Source of the DNA: Hofstenia miamia
Taxonomy: Eukaryota > Xenacoelomorpha > Acoela
DNA length: 64,000 bases
Direction of reading: 5' to 3'
Assembly: GCA_004352715.1 (NCBI GenBank)
Contig: SCFE01000096.1
Coordinates: forward strand, 195,871 to 259,870
The position numbers and the translations under genes were made by a program. Below the pieces are notes generated by a model. That model did not search any database and was not told where the DNA came from. It saw only the letters and a list, made by a program, of their open reading frames with translations. Below, piece after piece: positions 10,934 to 22,102 of the stretch. The first letter of the stretch is position 1, and each line of letters begins with the position of its first letter.

Positions 10934-13918
10934 ATGACGAAAATCAGGAAAGATAAAATTCACCCATACTTCATTGCGAATAGGAAAATACATTATAACT
11001 CGCAAGATAATCTATCACTGGAAACAAAAAGATTCCTGCAACAACATGCATCTACAAAAGAAACAGAAGCATCTGCGATCCCCATCGTGATTGATAAACA
11101 AAACAGGCCAGTGTGCAATATGATCATATCCTATCCTAGAAATATGAAGGAGGATTTTAACAGACCATACTTCAAAAGTACGACACACATAACATTTGAA
11201 GAAACTTTTATGCTGAAAGACATTCAAAAAGTAATCAAAAACAAAAATAAGCTAATAGAAAAATGTGAGCAAGTCAATTTGGACAGAGAACACATGACAA
11301 TGATATACTTTATAAAAAAGTTGGAAATGGTCTCTAGAAATCTCGAGTCAAACATTGAAGATAAGCTAAAATTAGCAAAAGACTACAAAACAAAAGTTAT
11401 TGTGATTGCGAGATCACAAAATGATGATGACATACCAGAATTTCTACAAACATTAGAAGAGAAAATGGAAAATGTGTTTATAATGAATAAAGGTGGAGAG
11501 GCGATTTCGGAAATGATCAGCATAGACTTGCAGATAAACAGTATGGCACCAGTGGAAAGAATAATGGTCGAACCAAAAATAGCGATAGACATGTACTAAC
11601 AAGTCAGAACGATGGAAATACTTGGCATCTCAGAGAATCTGGAGGAAATAGGCAACTTATACATAAAATGCAGTATGAAGCAGACCCTTCAACACTTGAA
11701 AAACATAATGGAAGTGTGGAAGGAGATGAAGACTGAAAAGCTGATGCATGAAGATTGGCCTGTGATTGATATTAAATCGCCCATAAAAACTTACCATAAA
11801 ACAGTAGAGATGACATTGCTGGAAATTAGAAAGGCGTATGAGATGGACTCAAAACAAAACTTTAGAAACATGATTTTTGAGGAAATCAATGCACCTCACA
11901 TACGTGCATGAACGTTGGTTTGGATACTCAGCATAGCATTGACAAATAACGAGAAGTTGGTGTTGCCAATAAGAAAAAAGGAAAGAAAGAGTATGGCAAA
12001 GAACAAGCAGTATGAAATAGCTATATCACCGATACCTAGTAACATAAAACAATGGTTGTTACAACACGTTGATATATTATCATTGTCGCCAACCAAAAAG
12101 ATACAACAGAAGTTCGAAAAATACTATGTACGCCTATTAACACAGCAACAAATGCTGGGAAGACCAAGCATAGTAGAACTTGCCAATAAAACAGGAATAT
12201 GCCCTGCTGAGATAGACATAGTAAATGATGAAGCAAAGAAGTTCATGTGGGGAGCCACGTCAAATACGAAATTGAAGGCAATCAAACAGCAACCATGGAT
12301 GACAACCCAAAACTTAATAAGACAAGAAAGCGCTAGCACAATGGAAACGATACAGAAGATAGCAGCAAAAGAAGTAAACAAGATCATAACAAATGAAATG
12401 AAGAAATACATTCAAGACTAACCACAATGCGCTTACACAAAGATAATTAAAAAATCAGAGGTCATGCATAAAGAGGGAGAAAACAGACTGATCGAAATTA
12501 TAGAGATGGTCAGCAAGTCACAAGAAGAAATTATAATGGAAGAGATACTGCTACAATCAAACACAATTGCGCTAAAGCCAAGCATGCAGAGAGAAATAGA
12601 TAAAGTAAACTTAGAAAAGTGGGGCAAAAAAGAGCCGAGTGAAATATCTTGGGTTGATACAGACGATGAACGCCTCTTGGTGGAAATAATGGTACATAGA
12701 GAAAAGACAGAAAACATAGTACAAAGAATATATGGCAAAGTATATGAGAGAGAAACAAAGTTGATGATAAAAATCTTATGTACTGAAGCATTTACAAGAC
12801 AGGAGATCACTCAAATATTACAACCTAACAATCAGTTGGCAGTCGACATTGAATGCATCACATCAAAAATTGTAATGAAAGTGGAAACAGCGGAAAATTT
12901 AATGAGACACGGATTAACAAATATGTTCTGGGAAAGTATAAACACCAGTAAAAATAACTATCCTGCAACATTTGGGATGGCAATGACGTCGCACATGGAC
13001 GGATCATATGAAAATATTGAAAAGCAGATGCTAACCACTCTACTAAAGTGTACACCGCCTCCAACAGTATTCGTACCTATGTTATTACCCACATGGCGAC
13101 TGAAAAATAAGAAAGCAGTAAAAGCTTTATGGCATGAGGAGAGCACCTACGTGAATAAATTGGAGGACGCCAAAAGAATTGTAAGAGATGAAAGGTACAA
13201 GAAATCTAAAGAGATTTTAAGCAAGAATGACAACAAAGAAACAATATACATCAAAGGCACAGTAACTCCATATGATTTATACAACAAAGGAGAAGCAATA
13301 CACAAACAAATCAGAAAGGTGCGAAGCGAAATTGAAAAGAGAAGTACAAAGATGGTGATACTATTTTCTGGAATAAATTATATAGTATGGGGTGAACTAT
13401 GGAGTTTGGAATACAGATACTATGATGTTATGCGCAGAGTGGAAATCATAATGATGATATGCTTAGGTAAGAATGATCCGGATCAGATAATGTGAGAAGA
13501 AATAAGGAATAACATAAGTGCATTCTATGATGAAGTGTAGATATCAAAATCTTTGAGGTCAATGTATGAATTCTTTTATCCCAATACAACAGTGCGTCCA
13601 GAACTAGCACATACGAGCAGGGTAGACGCCATGATGACGCTCATGATAGTGATTAAAGGGTTGAAATTATATGAAAAATATTATGAAGAATTCAACGGTA
13701 AACTAAATGAACTATGAAGCATGTGCACGATTTCAAACAAATTGAAGAATCTGATGTTCTTAAGACATAAGAAATTGTTAACAACAGAAAAGGAGGTTGT
13801 GCTGAAGCTAACAAAAATGAAAAATTCAAGAGAACAGAATGGGAGATGCAAGAAGCTAACAAGATGATAAAACAAGCCATTGAGATGGTCCATGGTGAGA
13901 GTCGTGATCCTTAATTAG
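10934..13918 (+). pseudogene. ORF3 of gypsy element, copy 1 (unknown protein in env position)
   Basis: One reading frame runs about 2.9 kb, broken only by point stops (11597, 11909, 12419, 13493, about 13539, about 13715) until a small frameshift near 13810. The ancestral C-terminus ends at a TAG (13916). The protein would be about 990 residues, mostly charged and helical-looking, with no signal peptide or transmembrane segment. Motifs shared with the copies at 31.3-34.05 kb (minus) and 61.5-63.6 kb include HPYF, the WP(V/M/I) to SP block, IWIL, WLL, FMWGAT (not seen in the minus copy), HGL-x4-FW, and near the C-terminus FYP-x-T followed by AHTS-x2-DA-x-M. It lies between pol and the LTR, where env sits in retrovirus-like elements, but nothing in it looks like an envelope. 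I do not recognise the family. Confidence 0.75.
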
Positions 13919-13927
13919 CTGTGCTGG

Positions 13928-14177
13928 TGTAACATCCTCCACCTGGCTTATTGCGCCGTGTCTAATTACTGATAATGAGTACTCAGTAAATTGCGGGTGA
14001 GGAGTTACCAAGTTGTTGAACCATCAGACCTTTCTCTTATTAACTAGTTACGTTAATTAAATAATTGAGCATTGACTATCACTGTTTAGGTGACAGAGCT
14101 GTATGACGTTTCCTCTCCAGTTCTTCCATGGGCTACTGCCCAAAGCCAATCTCCACAGCACCACCTCAGCTCAACTG
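13928..14177 (+). mobile_element. Gypsy 3' LTR, 5' part (copy 1)
   Basis: The sequence beginning TGTAACATCC follows the ORF3 stop by nine bases, at the position where copy 2 has its polypurine tract and TGTA. The G-rich tract itself is missing here. The LTR is cut by the gap at 14178. Confidence 0.6.
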
Positions 14178-15177
14178 NNNNNNNNNNNNNNNNNNNNNNN
14201 NNNNNNNNNNNNNNNNNNNNNNNNNNNNNNNNNNNNNNNNNNNNNNNNNNNNNNNNNNNNNNNNNNNNNNNNNNNNNNNNNNNNNNNNNNNNNNNNNNNN
14301 NNNNNNNNNNNNNNNNNNNNNNNNNNNNNNNNNNNNNNNNNNNNNNNNNNNNNNNNNNNNNNNNNNNNNNNNNNNNNNNNNNNNNNNNNNNNNNNNNNNN
14401 NNNNNNNNNNNNNNNNNNNNNNNNNNNNNNNNNNNNNNNNNNNNNNNNNNNNNNNNNNNNNNNNNNNNNNNNNNNNNNNNNNNNNNNNNNNNNNNNNNNN
14501 NNNNNNNNNNNNNNNNNNNNNNNNNNNNNNNNNNNNNNNNNNNNNNNNNNNNNNNNNNNNNNNNNNNNNNNNNNNNNNNNNNNNNNNNNNNNNNNNNNNN
14601 NNNNNNNNNNNNNNNNNNNNNNNNNNNNNNNNNNNNNNNNNNNNNNNNNNNNNNNNNNNNNNNNNNNNNNNNNNNNNNNNNNNNNNNNNNNNNNNNNNNN
14701 NNNNNNNNNNNNNNNNNNNNNNNNNNNNNNNNNNNNNNNNNNNNNNNNNNNNNNNNNNNNNNNNNNNNNNNNNNNNNNNNNNNNNNNNNNNNNNNNNNNN
14801 NNNNNNNNNNNNNNNNNNNNNNNNNNNNNNNNNNNNNNNNNNNNNNNNNNNNNNNNNNNNNNNNNNNNNNNNNNNNNNNNNNNNNNNNNNNNNNNNNNNN
14901 NNNNNNNNNNNNNNNNNNNNNNNNNNNNNNNNNNNNNNNNNNNNNNNNNNNNNNNNNNNNNNNNNNNNNNNNNNNNNNNNNNNNNNNNNNNNNNNNNNNN
15001 NNNNNNNNNNNNNNNNNNNNNNNNNNNNNNNNNNNNNNNNNNNNNNNNNNNNNNNNNNNNNNNNNNNNNNNNNNNNNNNNNNNNNNNNNNNNNNNNNNNN
15101 NNNNNNNNNNNNNNNNNNNNNNNNNNNNNNNNNNNNNNNNNNNNNNNNNNNNNNNNNNNNNNNNNNNNNNNNNNNNN
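14178..15177. other. Assembly gap (1000 N)
   Basis: Placeholder-sized gap. The left flank is LTR and the right flank is mid-ORF3. An intact path would need an LTR, gag and pol here, far more than 1 kb, so the join is either a collapsed array or a mosaic of copies. Confidence 0.95.
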
Positions 15178-16779
15178 GAAATTGAAGGCAATCAAACAGC
15201 AACCGTGGATGACAACCTGAAACTTAATAAGACGAGAAAGTGCTAGCACAATGGAAATGATACAGAAGATAGCAGCAAAAGATATGAACAAGATTATAAC
15301 AAACGAAATGAAGAAATACATTCGAGACTACCCACAATGCACTTACACAAAGACAATTAAAAAATCGGAGGTCATGCGTAAAGAAGGAGAAAACAGACCA
15401 ATCGAAATTATAGAGATCGTCAGCAAGTCACAAGAGGAAATTTAAAATGGAAGAGATACTTCTACAATCAAACACAATTGCGCTAATGCCGAATACGCAG
15501 AGAGAAATAGATAAAGTAAACTTAGAAAAGTCGGGTGAAAAAGAACTGAGTGAAATATCTTGGGTTGATACAGATGATAAAGTTTTTATTTTAAAATTCA
15601 TAAACTATTATACAACTGCAAGTACTTTAACAATCATTGTAGAACTTGCCAATAAGACAGGAGATTACTCAAATGTTACAACCTAATAATCAGTTGGCAG
15701 TCGACATTGAATGCATCACATCGAAAATTGTAATGAAAGCTGAAACGGCGAAAAATTTGATGAGACATGGATTAACAAATATGTTCTGGGAAAGTATAAA
15801 CACCAGTAAAAATAACTATCCTGCAACATTTGGGATGGCAACAACATCGCAGATGGACGGATCATATGAAAATATTGAAAAGCAGACGATAACCACTTTA
15901 CTGAAGTGTACACTGCCGCCAACAGTGTTCATACCTATGTTGTTACTGACATGGCGATTGAAAAATAAGAAGGCAGTAAAAGTTTCATGGCATGAGGAGA
16001 GCACCTACGTGAATAAATTGGAGGACGCCAAAAGAATTGTGAGAGACGAAAGATACAAGAAATCCAAAGAGATTTTAAGTAAAAATGATAACAAAGAGAG
16101 AATATACATCGAAGGCACAGTAACTCCATACGATTTATACAATGAAGGAGAAGCAATACACAAACAAATCAAAAAGGTGCGAAGTGAAATTGAAAAAAGA
16201 AGCACAAGGACAGTGATACTATTTTCCGGAATAAACGATATAGTATGGGGTGAACTATGGAGTTCGGAATACAGATACTACGATGTCATGCGCATAGTGG
16301 AAATTATAATGATGATATGCTTAGGGAAGAATGATCCAGATCAGATAATGCGAGAAGAAGTAAGAAGTAACATAAGCGCGTTTTATGATGAAGCATTGAT
16401 ATCAAAATCCTTGAGGTCCACATGTGATTTCTTTTATCCCAATACAACAGTGCGTCCGGAATTAGCACATACAAGCAGGGTAGACGCCATGATGATGCTC
16501 ATGATAGCGATTAAAGGGTTGAAATTATATGAAAAGTATTATGAAGAATTCAACGGCAAACTAAACGAACTAAGAAGCATGTGTACGATTTCAAACAAGT
16601 TGAAAAATCTGATGTTCTTAAGACATAAGAAATTGGAAACAACAGAAAAAGAGGTTGTACTGAAGCTGACGAAAAACGAAAAGTTCGAGAAAACAGAGTG
16701 GGAGATGCAAGATGCTAACGAGATGATAAAAGAAGCAGTTGAGATGGTCCATGGAGAAAGAGTTGTGATCCTTAATTAG
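15178..16779 (+). pseudogene. ORF3 of gypsy element, copy 2 (C-terminal half)
   Basis: This is a close relative of copy 1. It starts inside ORF3 just after the FMWGAT region, has an early stop near 15220 and a one-base insertion near 15440. A block of about 80 bases at 15585-15665 replaces about 140 bases of copy 1 and resembles an upstream part of ORF3. From 15646 the frame is open for 377 residues to TAG at 16777, ending VVILN. This is the best-preserved view of the C-terminal part: QLAVDIE, HGLTNMFW, an LLKC-x-LPPT segment, WRLKNKK, FYPNTT and the AHTS-x2-DA-x-M motif followed by LMIAIKG. The polypurine tract begins seven bases after the stop, so the stop is the authentic one. Confidence 0.75.
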
Positions 16780-16786
16780 CTATGCT

Positions 16787-16796
16787 GGAGGGGGAG
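16787..16796 (+). promoter_or_regulatory. Polypurine tract
   Basis: GGAGGGGGAG directly precedes TGTA, the start of the 3' LTR. In LTR elements this purine run resists RNase H and primes plus-strand DNA synthesis. It fixes the LTR boundary at 16797. Confidence 0.85.
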
Positions 16797-17968
16797 TGTA
16801 NNNNNNNNNNNNNNNNNNNNNNNNNNNNNNNNNNNNNNNNNNNNNNNNNNNNNNNNNNNNNNNNNNNNNNNNNNNNNNNNNNNNNNNNNNNNNNNNNNNN
16901 NNNNNNNNNNNNNNNNNNNNNNNNNNNNNNNNNNNNNNNNNNNNNNNNNNNNNNNNNNNNNNNNNNNNNNNNNNNNNNNNNNNNNNNNNNNNNNNNNNNN
17001 NNNNNNNNNNNNNNNNNNNNNNNNNNNNNNNNNNNNNNNNNNNNNNNNNNNNNNNNNNNNNNNNNNNNNNNNNNNNNNNNNNNNNNNNNNNNNNNNNNNN
17101 NNNNNNNNNNNNNNNNNNNNNNNNNNNNNNNNNNNNNNNNNNNNNNNNNNNNNNNNNNNNNNNNNNNNNNNNNNNNNNNNNNNNNNNNNNNNNNNNNNNN
17201 NNNNNNNNNNNNNNNNNNNNNNNNNNNNNNNNNNNNNNNNNNNNNNNNNNNNNNNNNNNNNNNNNNNNNNNNNNNNNNNNNNNNNNNNNNNNNNNNNNNN
17301 NNNNNNNNNNNNNNNNNNNNNNNNNNNNNNNNNNNNNNNNNNNNNNNNNNNNNNNNNNNNNNNNNNNNNNNNNNNNNNNNNNNNNNNNNNNNNNNNNNNN
17401 NNNNNNNNNNNNNNNNNNNNNNNNNNNNNNNNNNNNNNNNNNNNNNNNNNNNNNNNNNNNNNNNNNNNNNNNNNNNNNNNNNNNNNNNNNNNNNNNNNNN
17501 NNNNNNNNNNNNNNNNNNNNNNNNNNNNNNNNNNNNNNNNNNNNNNNNNNNNNNNNNNNNNNNNNNNNNNNNNNNNNNNNNNNNNNNNNNNNNNNNNNNN
17601 NNNNNNNNNNNNNNNNNNNNNNNNNNNNNNNNNNNNNNNNNNNNNNNNNNNNNNNNNNNNNNNNNNNNNNNNNNNNNNNNNNNNNNNNNNNNNNNNNNNN
17701 NNNNNNNNNNNNNNNNNNNNNNNNNNNNNNNNNNNNNNNNNNNNNNNNNNNNNNNNNNNNNNNNNNNNNNNNNNNNNNNNNNNNNNNNNNNNNNNNNNNN
17801 ACTAGGTAGCTACAAAGGCTCCGGCATATTAAATAAGTTTAATAAACCATACATTTATAGTAAAGGAGAGAAATTGGAAAAGTGTCAACTTTGCTTTATG
17901 TTTAATCTAAGAAAAGTAATAGTTTTCTCTAAGTATTGCCATCACAGCGAGTTGGCATGATTCTACAT
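16797..17968 (+). mobile_element. Gypsy LTR, interrupted by a 1000-N gap
   Basis: It starts TGTA after the polypurine tract and ends ATTCTACA immediately before the primer binding site. Only 4 bases at the left and 168 at the right are sequenced; 16801-17800 is N. The right part matches the minus-strand LTR ending at 34127 (shared GGAGAGAAA, then GGAAAAGTGTCAACT, and GGCATGATTCTACA). If the gap lies within a single LTR, it is both the 3' LTR of one element and the 5' LTR of the next, a tandem arrangement. Alternatively two elements were joined across the gap. Confidence 0.75.
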
Positions 17969-17984
17969 GGCGACCGTGACAGGC
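17969..17984 (+). promoter_or_regulatory. Primer binding site, tRNA-Arg type
   Basis: TGGCGACCGTGACAGG directly follows the LTR end. Its complement would end in CCA after an acceptor strand matching a tRNA that begins GACCGTG. As far as I recall this is the tRNA-Arg primer used by the Drosophila 412/mdg1 group of Ty3/gypsy elements. That group makes 4-bp target duplications, as seen for three insertions in this window. The tRNA identity is from memory, not a search. Confidence 0.8.
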
Positions 17985-18037
17985 ACTTAAAAGAGTGTGC
18001 ACAAGGAGAGAAACAGATGGTGTACTGAGTAATGAAT

Positions 18038-18586
18038 GTGTACAAAAAGTTACAAACAAGAGTCTATTATGAAAATATGAGTGGGTTAAGATAGTTGTTT
18101 TTTCTCGCTCAAAATAAAGAAGTGAAACAAGCAAAAAGATGGTGAGCTATAGTAACTGTGAGTACATGGTACTGGTGAAGGATACCATTATACAATTGCC
18201 TCTAGTAATTATGAAAATGGTGAATTCAAGGAAAAAGCAAAGGACTACAGCCAAAACGCAAAGGACACCCCAAAACCAAACAACCCCAGCGATTGTTAAT
18301 ACATCCCCTGANGTGTACGAAAAGTTACGAACAAGAGTCTATTACGAAACTACGAGTGGGTTAAGATAGTTGTTTCTTCTCGCTCAAGATAAAGAAGTGA
18401 AACAAGCAAAAAGATGGTAAGCTATAGTAACCGTGAGTACATAGTACTGGTGAAGGATACCATTATACAATTGCCTCTAGTACTTATGAAAATGGTAAAC
18501 TCAAGGAAAAAGCAAAGGACTAGAGCTAAAACGCAAAGGACACCCCAAAACCAAACAACCCCAGCGATTGTTAATACATCCCCTGA
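18038..18586 (+). repeat. 274-bp direct duplication joined by one N (18312)
   Basis: 18038-18311 and 18313-18586 are near-identical, covering the gag leader, start codon and first about 50 codons. They differ at scattered positions and are separated by a single N. This looks like two overlapping contig ends or alleles placed end to end rather than a biological tandem. Confidence 0.85.
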
Positions 18587-20341
18587 GAGTCAAAATTCCC
18601 CAACAGAGACAGTACTGCAGCAAGAGGATGAAGGCGCAACACTGTCGATAATTGAATTAAGAAGAATAATAGAAGAGAATAATAACGAAAGACGCGAGTT
18701 AATGTTACAAATAGAAAATTTAACTCAAAGGATGTTCGAGATAGAATTAGCGAATGCTGAAAAAGACAAACGGATTGAAGAAATCACGCAAGACACTAGC
18801 TCTAGATTAACAGAGCAGAGGAATGTCTTCCAGAAACAAATCGAAAAATTAATAGAGGCAAATAAGGAAATACAAATGCAGAGCGAGAATCTAAAGAAAA
18901 TGATCACTCAGATGCACGAAGAAAACGTGAACCTGAGAGAAGACAATATTTTAAAACAACTGCAGATAGATAAGTTTAAAGACAAAATTTGATTGACGAC
19001 ACTAACGAATGAGGAAACATGAGAAAAAGAGAAGAATAGTGTCACAGTGATTAAAAACACGATAATGCAAGAACCGGAAAAATTAAGTGAAAGTGTACCA
19101 ATAGAGGATTCAGGACAATCCGAAATATATAGAAATTGTCAGACAGAAGATGAATTTGTTGAAAAGTTAGTCGTAAACATAATGAAACAAGTGAAAGAAA
19201 AATGTAAGAGTACGACGGATATAAAGCCAATATATGAGGAAATGATATTATCAGAAGAAGAAGATAGTGAGACACCAGCTTGTAAAGCAATACTCCCGAA
19301 ATTCACGGGGAGAGTGGACAGCTATTCGCCTACATTTAAGGATTCGATTCAAATGTTCGAAATGAGCATGAATGAGAAGAAAGTCATACAAAAACAAGTG
19401 GCGNATTGTCAGACAGAAGACGAATTTGTGGAAAAGCTAGTCGTAAACATAACGAAACAAGTAAAAGAGAAATTCAAAAGTACAATGGACATAAAGCCGA
19501 TATATGAAGAAACGATATTATCGGAAGAGGAAGATAGTGAGACACCAGCATGTAAAGCAATACTCCCGAAATTTACTGGGAGAGTGGATAGCTATTCGCC
19601 TACATTTAAGGAATGGATTCAAATGTTCGAAATGAGCATGAAGGAGAGGAAAGTCATACAAAAACAAGCGGCGGCGCGATTCCCTTTATATCTAGGAGGA
19701 GCAGCGTACCAGCATTATTTAGTATTGGATTTAGAAACTAAATCAGAGTATAAAAAATTGATTGGAGAGTACCAACGATATTATGATGATGAGAGTTTCA
19801 AAAGCCAGTATCGGATGTTGTTGAATAGTTTAAAAATGAACAAACGCAAAGATTTACGGAATTATATGTCACAGGTTGAAAGACTGTTGAAACTCAGTTC
19901 AAGAGAGAGTACATATTCTAAATATGATCTGTTTTCTCATATATGTAAAGGGTTACCAGAACCGATCCGGCAACAATTCGAAATTAAGTGCGATGCAGAT
20001 GATTCCTTGGAGAGAATGATAAGGAAAGGTCTGGGAATACAAGTTATGATGGAAAACAATGCTCGAATTAATGAGAAATCATCAACAACGTGAGTGATAC
20101 CAACAATAGTCAGTGGAACAAACAAAACTAAAAAAGACGATGATGGGAAATTAAAGGACGAAATTATCAAAATAAAATTGAAAGATGGTACGGTGAAACA
20201 TATAAATAGAAAGGATCTGAAATGTCAGGCGTGTGGAAAGAAAGGTCACATCAAGAAATACTGTAAACGACAAATTAATTTTATTGAAGAGGAAGAAGCA
20301 TACTTCGAGGACGAAGACTTGTTAGAAGAGGAAGACGAGTT
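18139..20341 (+). pseudogene. gag: Ty3/gypsy gag (coiled coil, capsid, CCHC knuckle)
   Basis: One frame covers leader to gap, with in-frame TGA codons at 18990, about 19019 and 20091. The order is: a basic N-terminus; a long coiled coil (about 18620-18990) rich in Glu, Lys, Asn and Gln; an acidic linker; a capsid-like helical domain (about 19600-20080) with a WIQMFEM segment and YMSQVERLL; and a zinc knuckle CQACGKKGHIKKYC (CX2CX4HX4C) near 20224-20265, followed by an acidic tail cut by the gap. The start is ATG at 18139 or its duplicate at 18414. Gag would form the intracellular particle that packages element RNA. The frame is inflated by two duplications with single-N joins (18312, 19404), which I think are assembly errors. 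The stops mean this copy is not intact as assembled. Confidence 0.85.
19135..19673 (+). repeat. 269-bp direct duplication joined by one N (19404)
   Basis: 19135-19403 and 19405-19673 repeat the same gag linker and start of capsid with scattered differences, again with one N between. The repeat keeps the frame, so the translated gag appears to have a duplicated segment that is probably not real. Confidence 0.85.
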
Positions 20342-21341
20342 NNNNNNNNNNNNNNNNNNNNNNNNNNNNNNNNNNNNNNNNNNNNNNNNNNNNNNNNNNN
20401 NNNNNNNNNNNNNNNNNNNNNNNNNNNNNNNNNNNNNNNNNNNNNNNNNNNNNNNNNNNNNNNNNNNNNNNNNNNNNNNNNNNNNNNNNNNNNNNNNNNN
20501 NNNNNNNNNNNNNNNNNNNNNNNNNNNNNNNNNNNNNNNNNNNNNNNNNNNNNNNNNNNNNNNNNNNNNNNNNNNNNNNNNNNNNNNNNNNNNNNNNNNN
20601 NNNNNNNNNNNNNNNNNNNNNNNNNNNNNNNNNNNNNNNNNNNNNNNNNNNNNNNNNNNNNNNNNNNNNNNNNNNNNNNNNNNNNNNNNNNNNNNNNNNN
20701 NNNNNNNNNNNNNNNNNNNNNNNNNNNNNNNNNNNNNNNNNNNNNNNNNNNNNNNNNNNNNNNNNNNNNNNNNNNNNNNNNNNNNNNNNNNNNNNNNNNN
20801 NNNNNNNNNNNNNNNNNNNNNNNNNNNNNNNNNNNNNNNNNNNNNNNNNNNNNNNNNNNNNNNNNNNNNNNNNNNNNNNNNNNNNNNNNNNNNNNNNNNN
20901 NNNNNNNNNNNNNNNNNNNNNNNNNNNNNNNNNNNNNNNNNNNNNNNNNNNNNNNNNNNNNNNNNNNNNNNNNNNNNNNNNNNNNNNNNNNNNNNNNNNN
21001 NNNNNNNNNNNNNNNNNNNNNNNNNNNNNNNNNNNNNNNNNNNNNNNNNNNNNNNNNNNNNNNNNNNNNNNNNNNNNNNNNNNNNNNNNNNNNNNNNNNN
21101 NNNNNNNNNNNNNNNNNNNNNNNNNNNNNNNNNNNNNNNNNNNNNNNNNNNNNNNNNNNNNNNNNNNNNNNNNNNNNNNNNNNNNNNNNNNNNNNNNNNN
21201 NNNNNNNNNNNNNNNNNNNNNNNNNNNNNNNNNNNNNNNNNNNNNNNNNNNNNNNNNNNNNNNNNNNNNNNNNNNNNNNNNNNNNNNNNNNNNNNNNNNN
21301 NNNNNNNNNNNNNNNNNNNNNNNNNNNNNNNNNNNNNNNNN
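20342..21341. other. Assembly gap (1000 N), then (TA)n
   Basis: Follows the gag zinc-knuckle region; the right flank is a TA tract (21342-21366). Protease and RT of this element would be expected here. Confidence 0.95.
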
Positions 21342-21366
21342 TATATATATATATATATATATATAT

Positions 21367-22098
21367 CTCATAGATTTGCATGAGTAATTCACTTTTATCC
21401 TTGGATTAGAAAATGTAAAAAAAATCATAAAAATTTTTAAAAAAATTATACTTAAGCGATATTTTTTACTTTGGAATAAACTTGTAAATCAAAAAATAAA
21501 AGTTGTGGCTATAATCGATTGACATATCTGATATAACCTTCAATCAGGGAGTCTATTGTGGGAACCCTTGGTTTCATTTCAAACATCCTTTAAATTATTT
21601 AGTTGGAATGATTGTCTTATTTGGCAGCATAATTGATATTAATTGATTTAGTCAGCATAGTGAGACCACAATAGCTTGAGTTGAAAATGGATAATATCAA
21701 TATTCATGCATATTCAATAAGTATTTGGTTATTTTTAATTAAAGCATTAAATGTAGATCATTTAATTCAATATTAAGTAAAAAATTTTTATTCATATGTT
21801 TGTTTTAGTTGCATAAGAATTAATAGTTCTATTTTACAAACCACTACCAATATATTTGAGTTTGTGTACAGTATTTCTGTACACTGAGCTGCAGATCCGA
21901 GTGCTTAGAGCATTCAATTGGAATATAATTTTATTTTTAGTTCATGAAGTATTCCCAATTACACGTAAATAGTTGATTCCTCTATTAGAAATACCAGCAT
22001 TGCCAGAATTTTTTAAATTTAAACAAAAATGATTTTCATTGTTGAGTTAATTGTTTTAATTTAATGCTGATATGCAAATATACAAAAGAAATGCCTAC
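21367..22098. other. Non-coding stretch, nothing recognised
   Basis: AT-rich single-copy-looking sequence between the gap and solo LTR A. Confidence 0.5.
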
Positions 22099-22102
22099 AT
22101 AG

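Noticed and set aside
10934-13918. ORF3 as a retroviral envelope gene
   Set aside because: Right position, but no signal peptide, no transmembrane helix, no cleavage site or cysteine pattern of an envelope in any of the copies.
18989-20093. TGA read as a sense codon in gag
   Set aside because: Three in-frame TGAs are explained by decay. Host exons use TAA and give no sign of recoding, and other stops (TAA, TAG) also occur in the related ORF3 copies.
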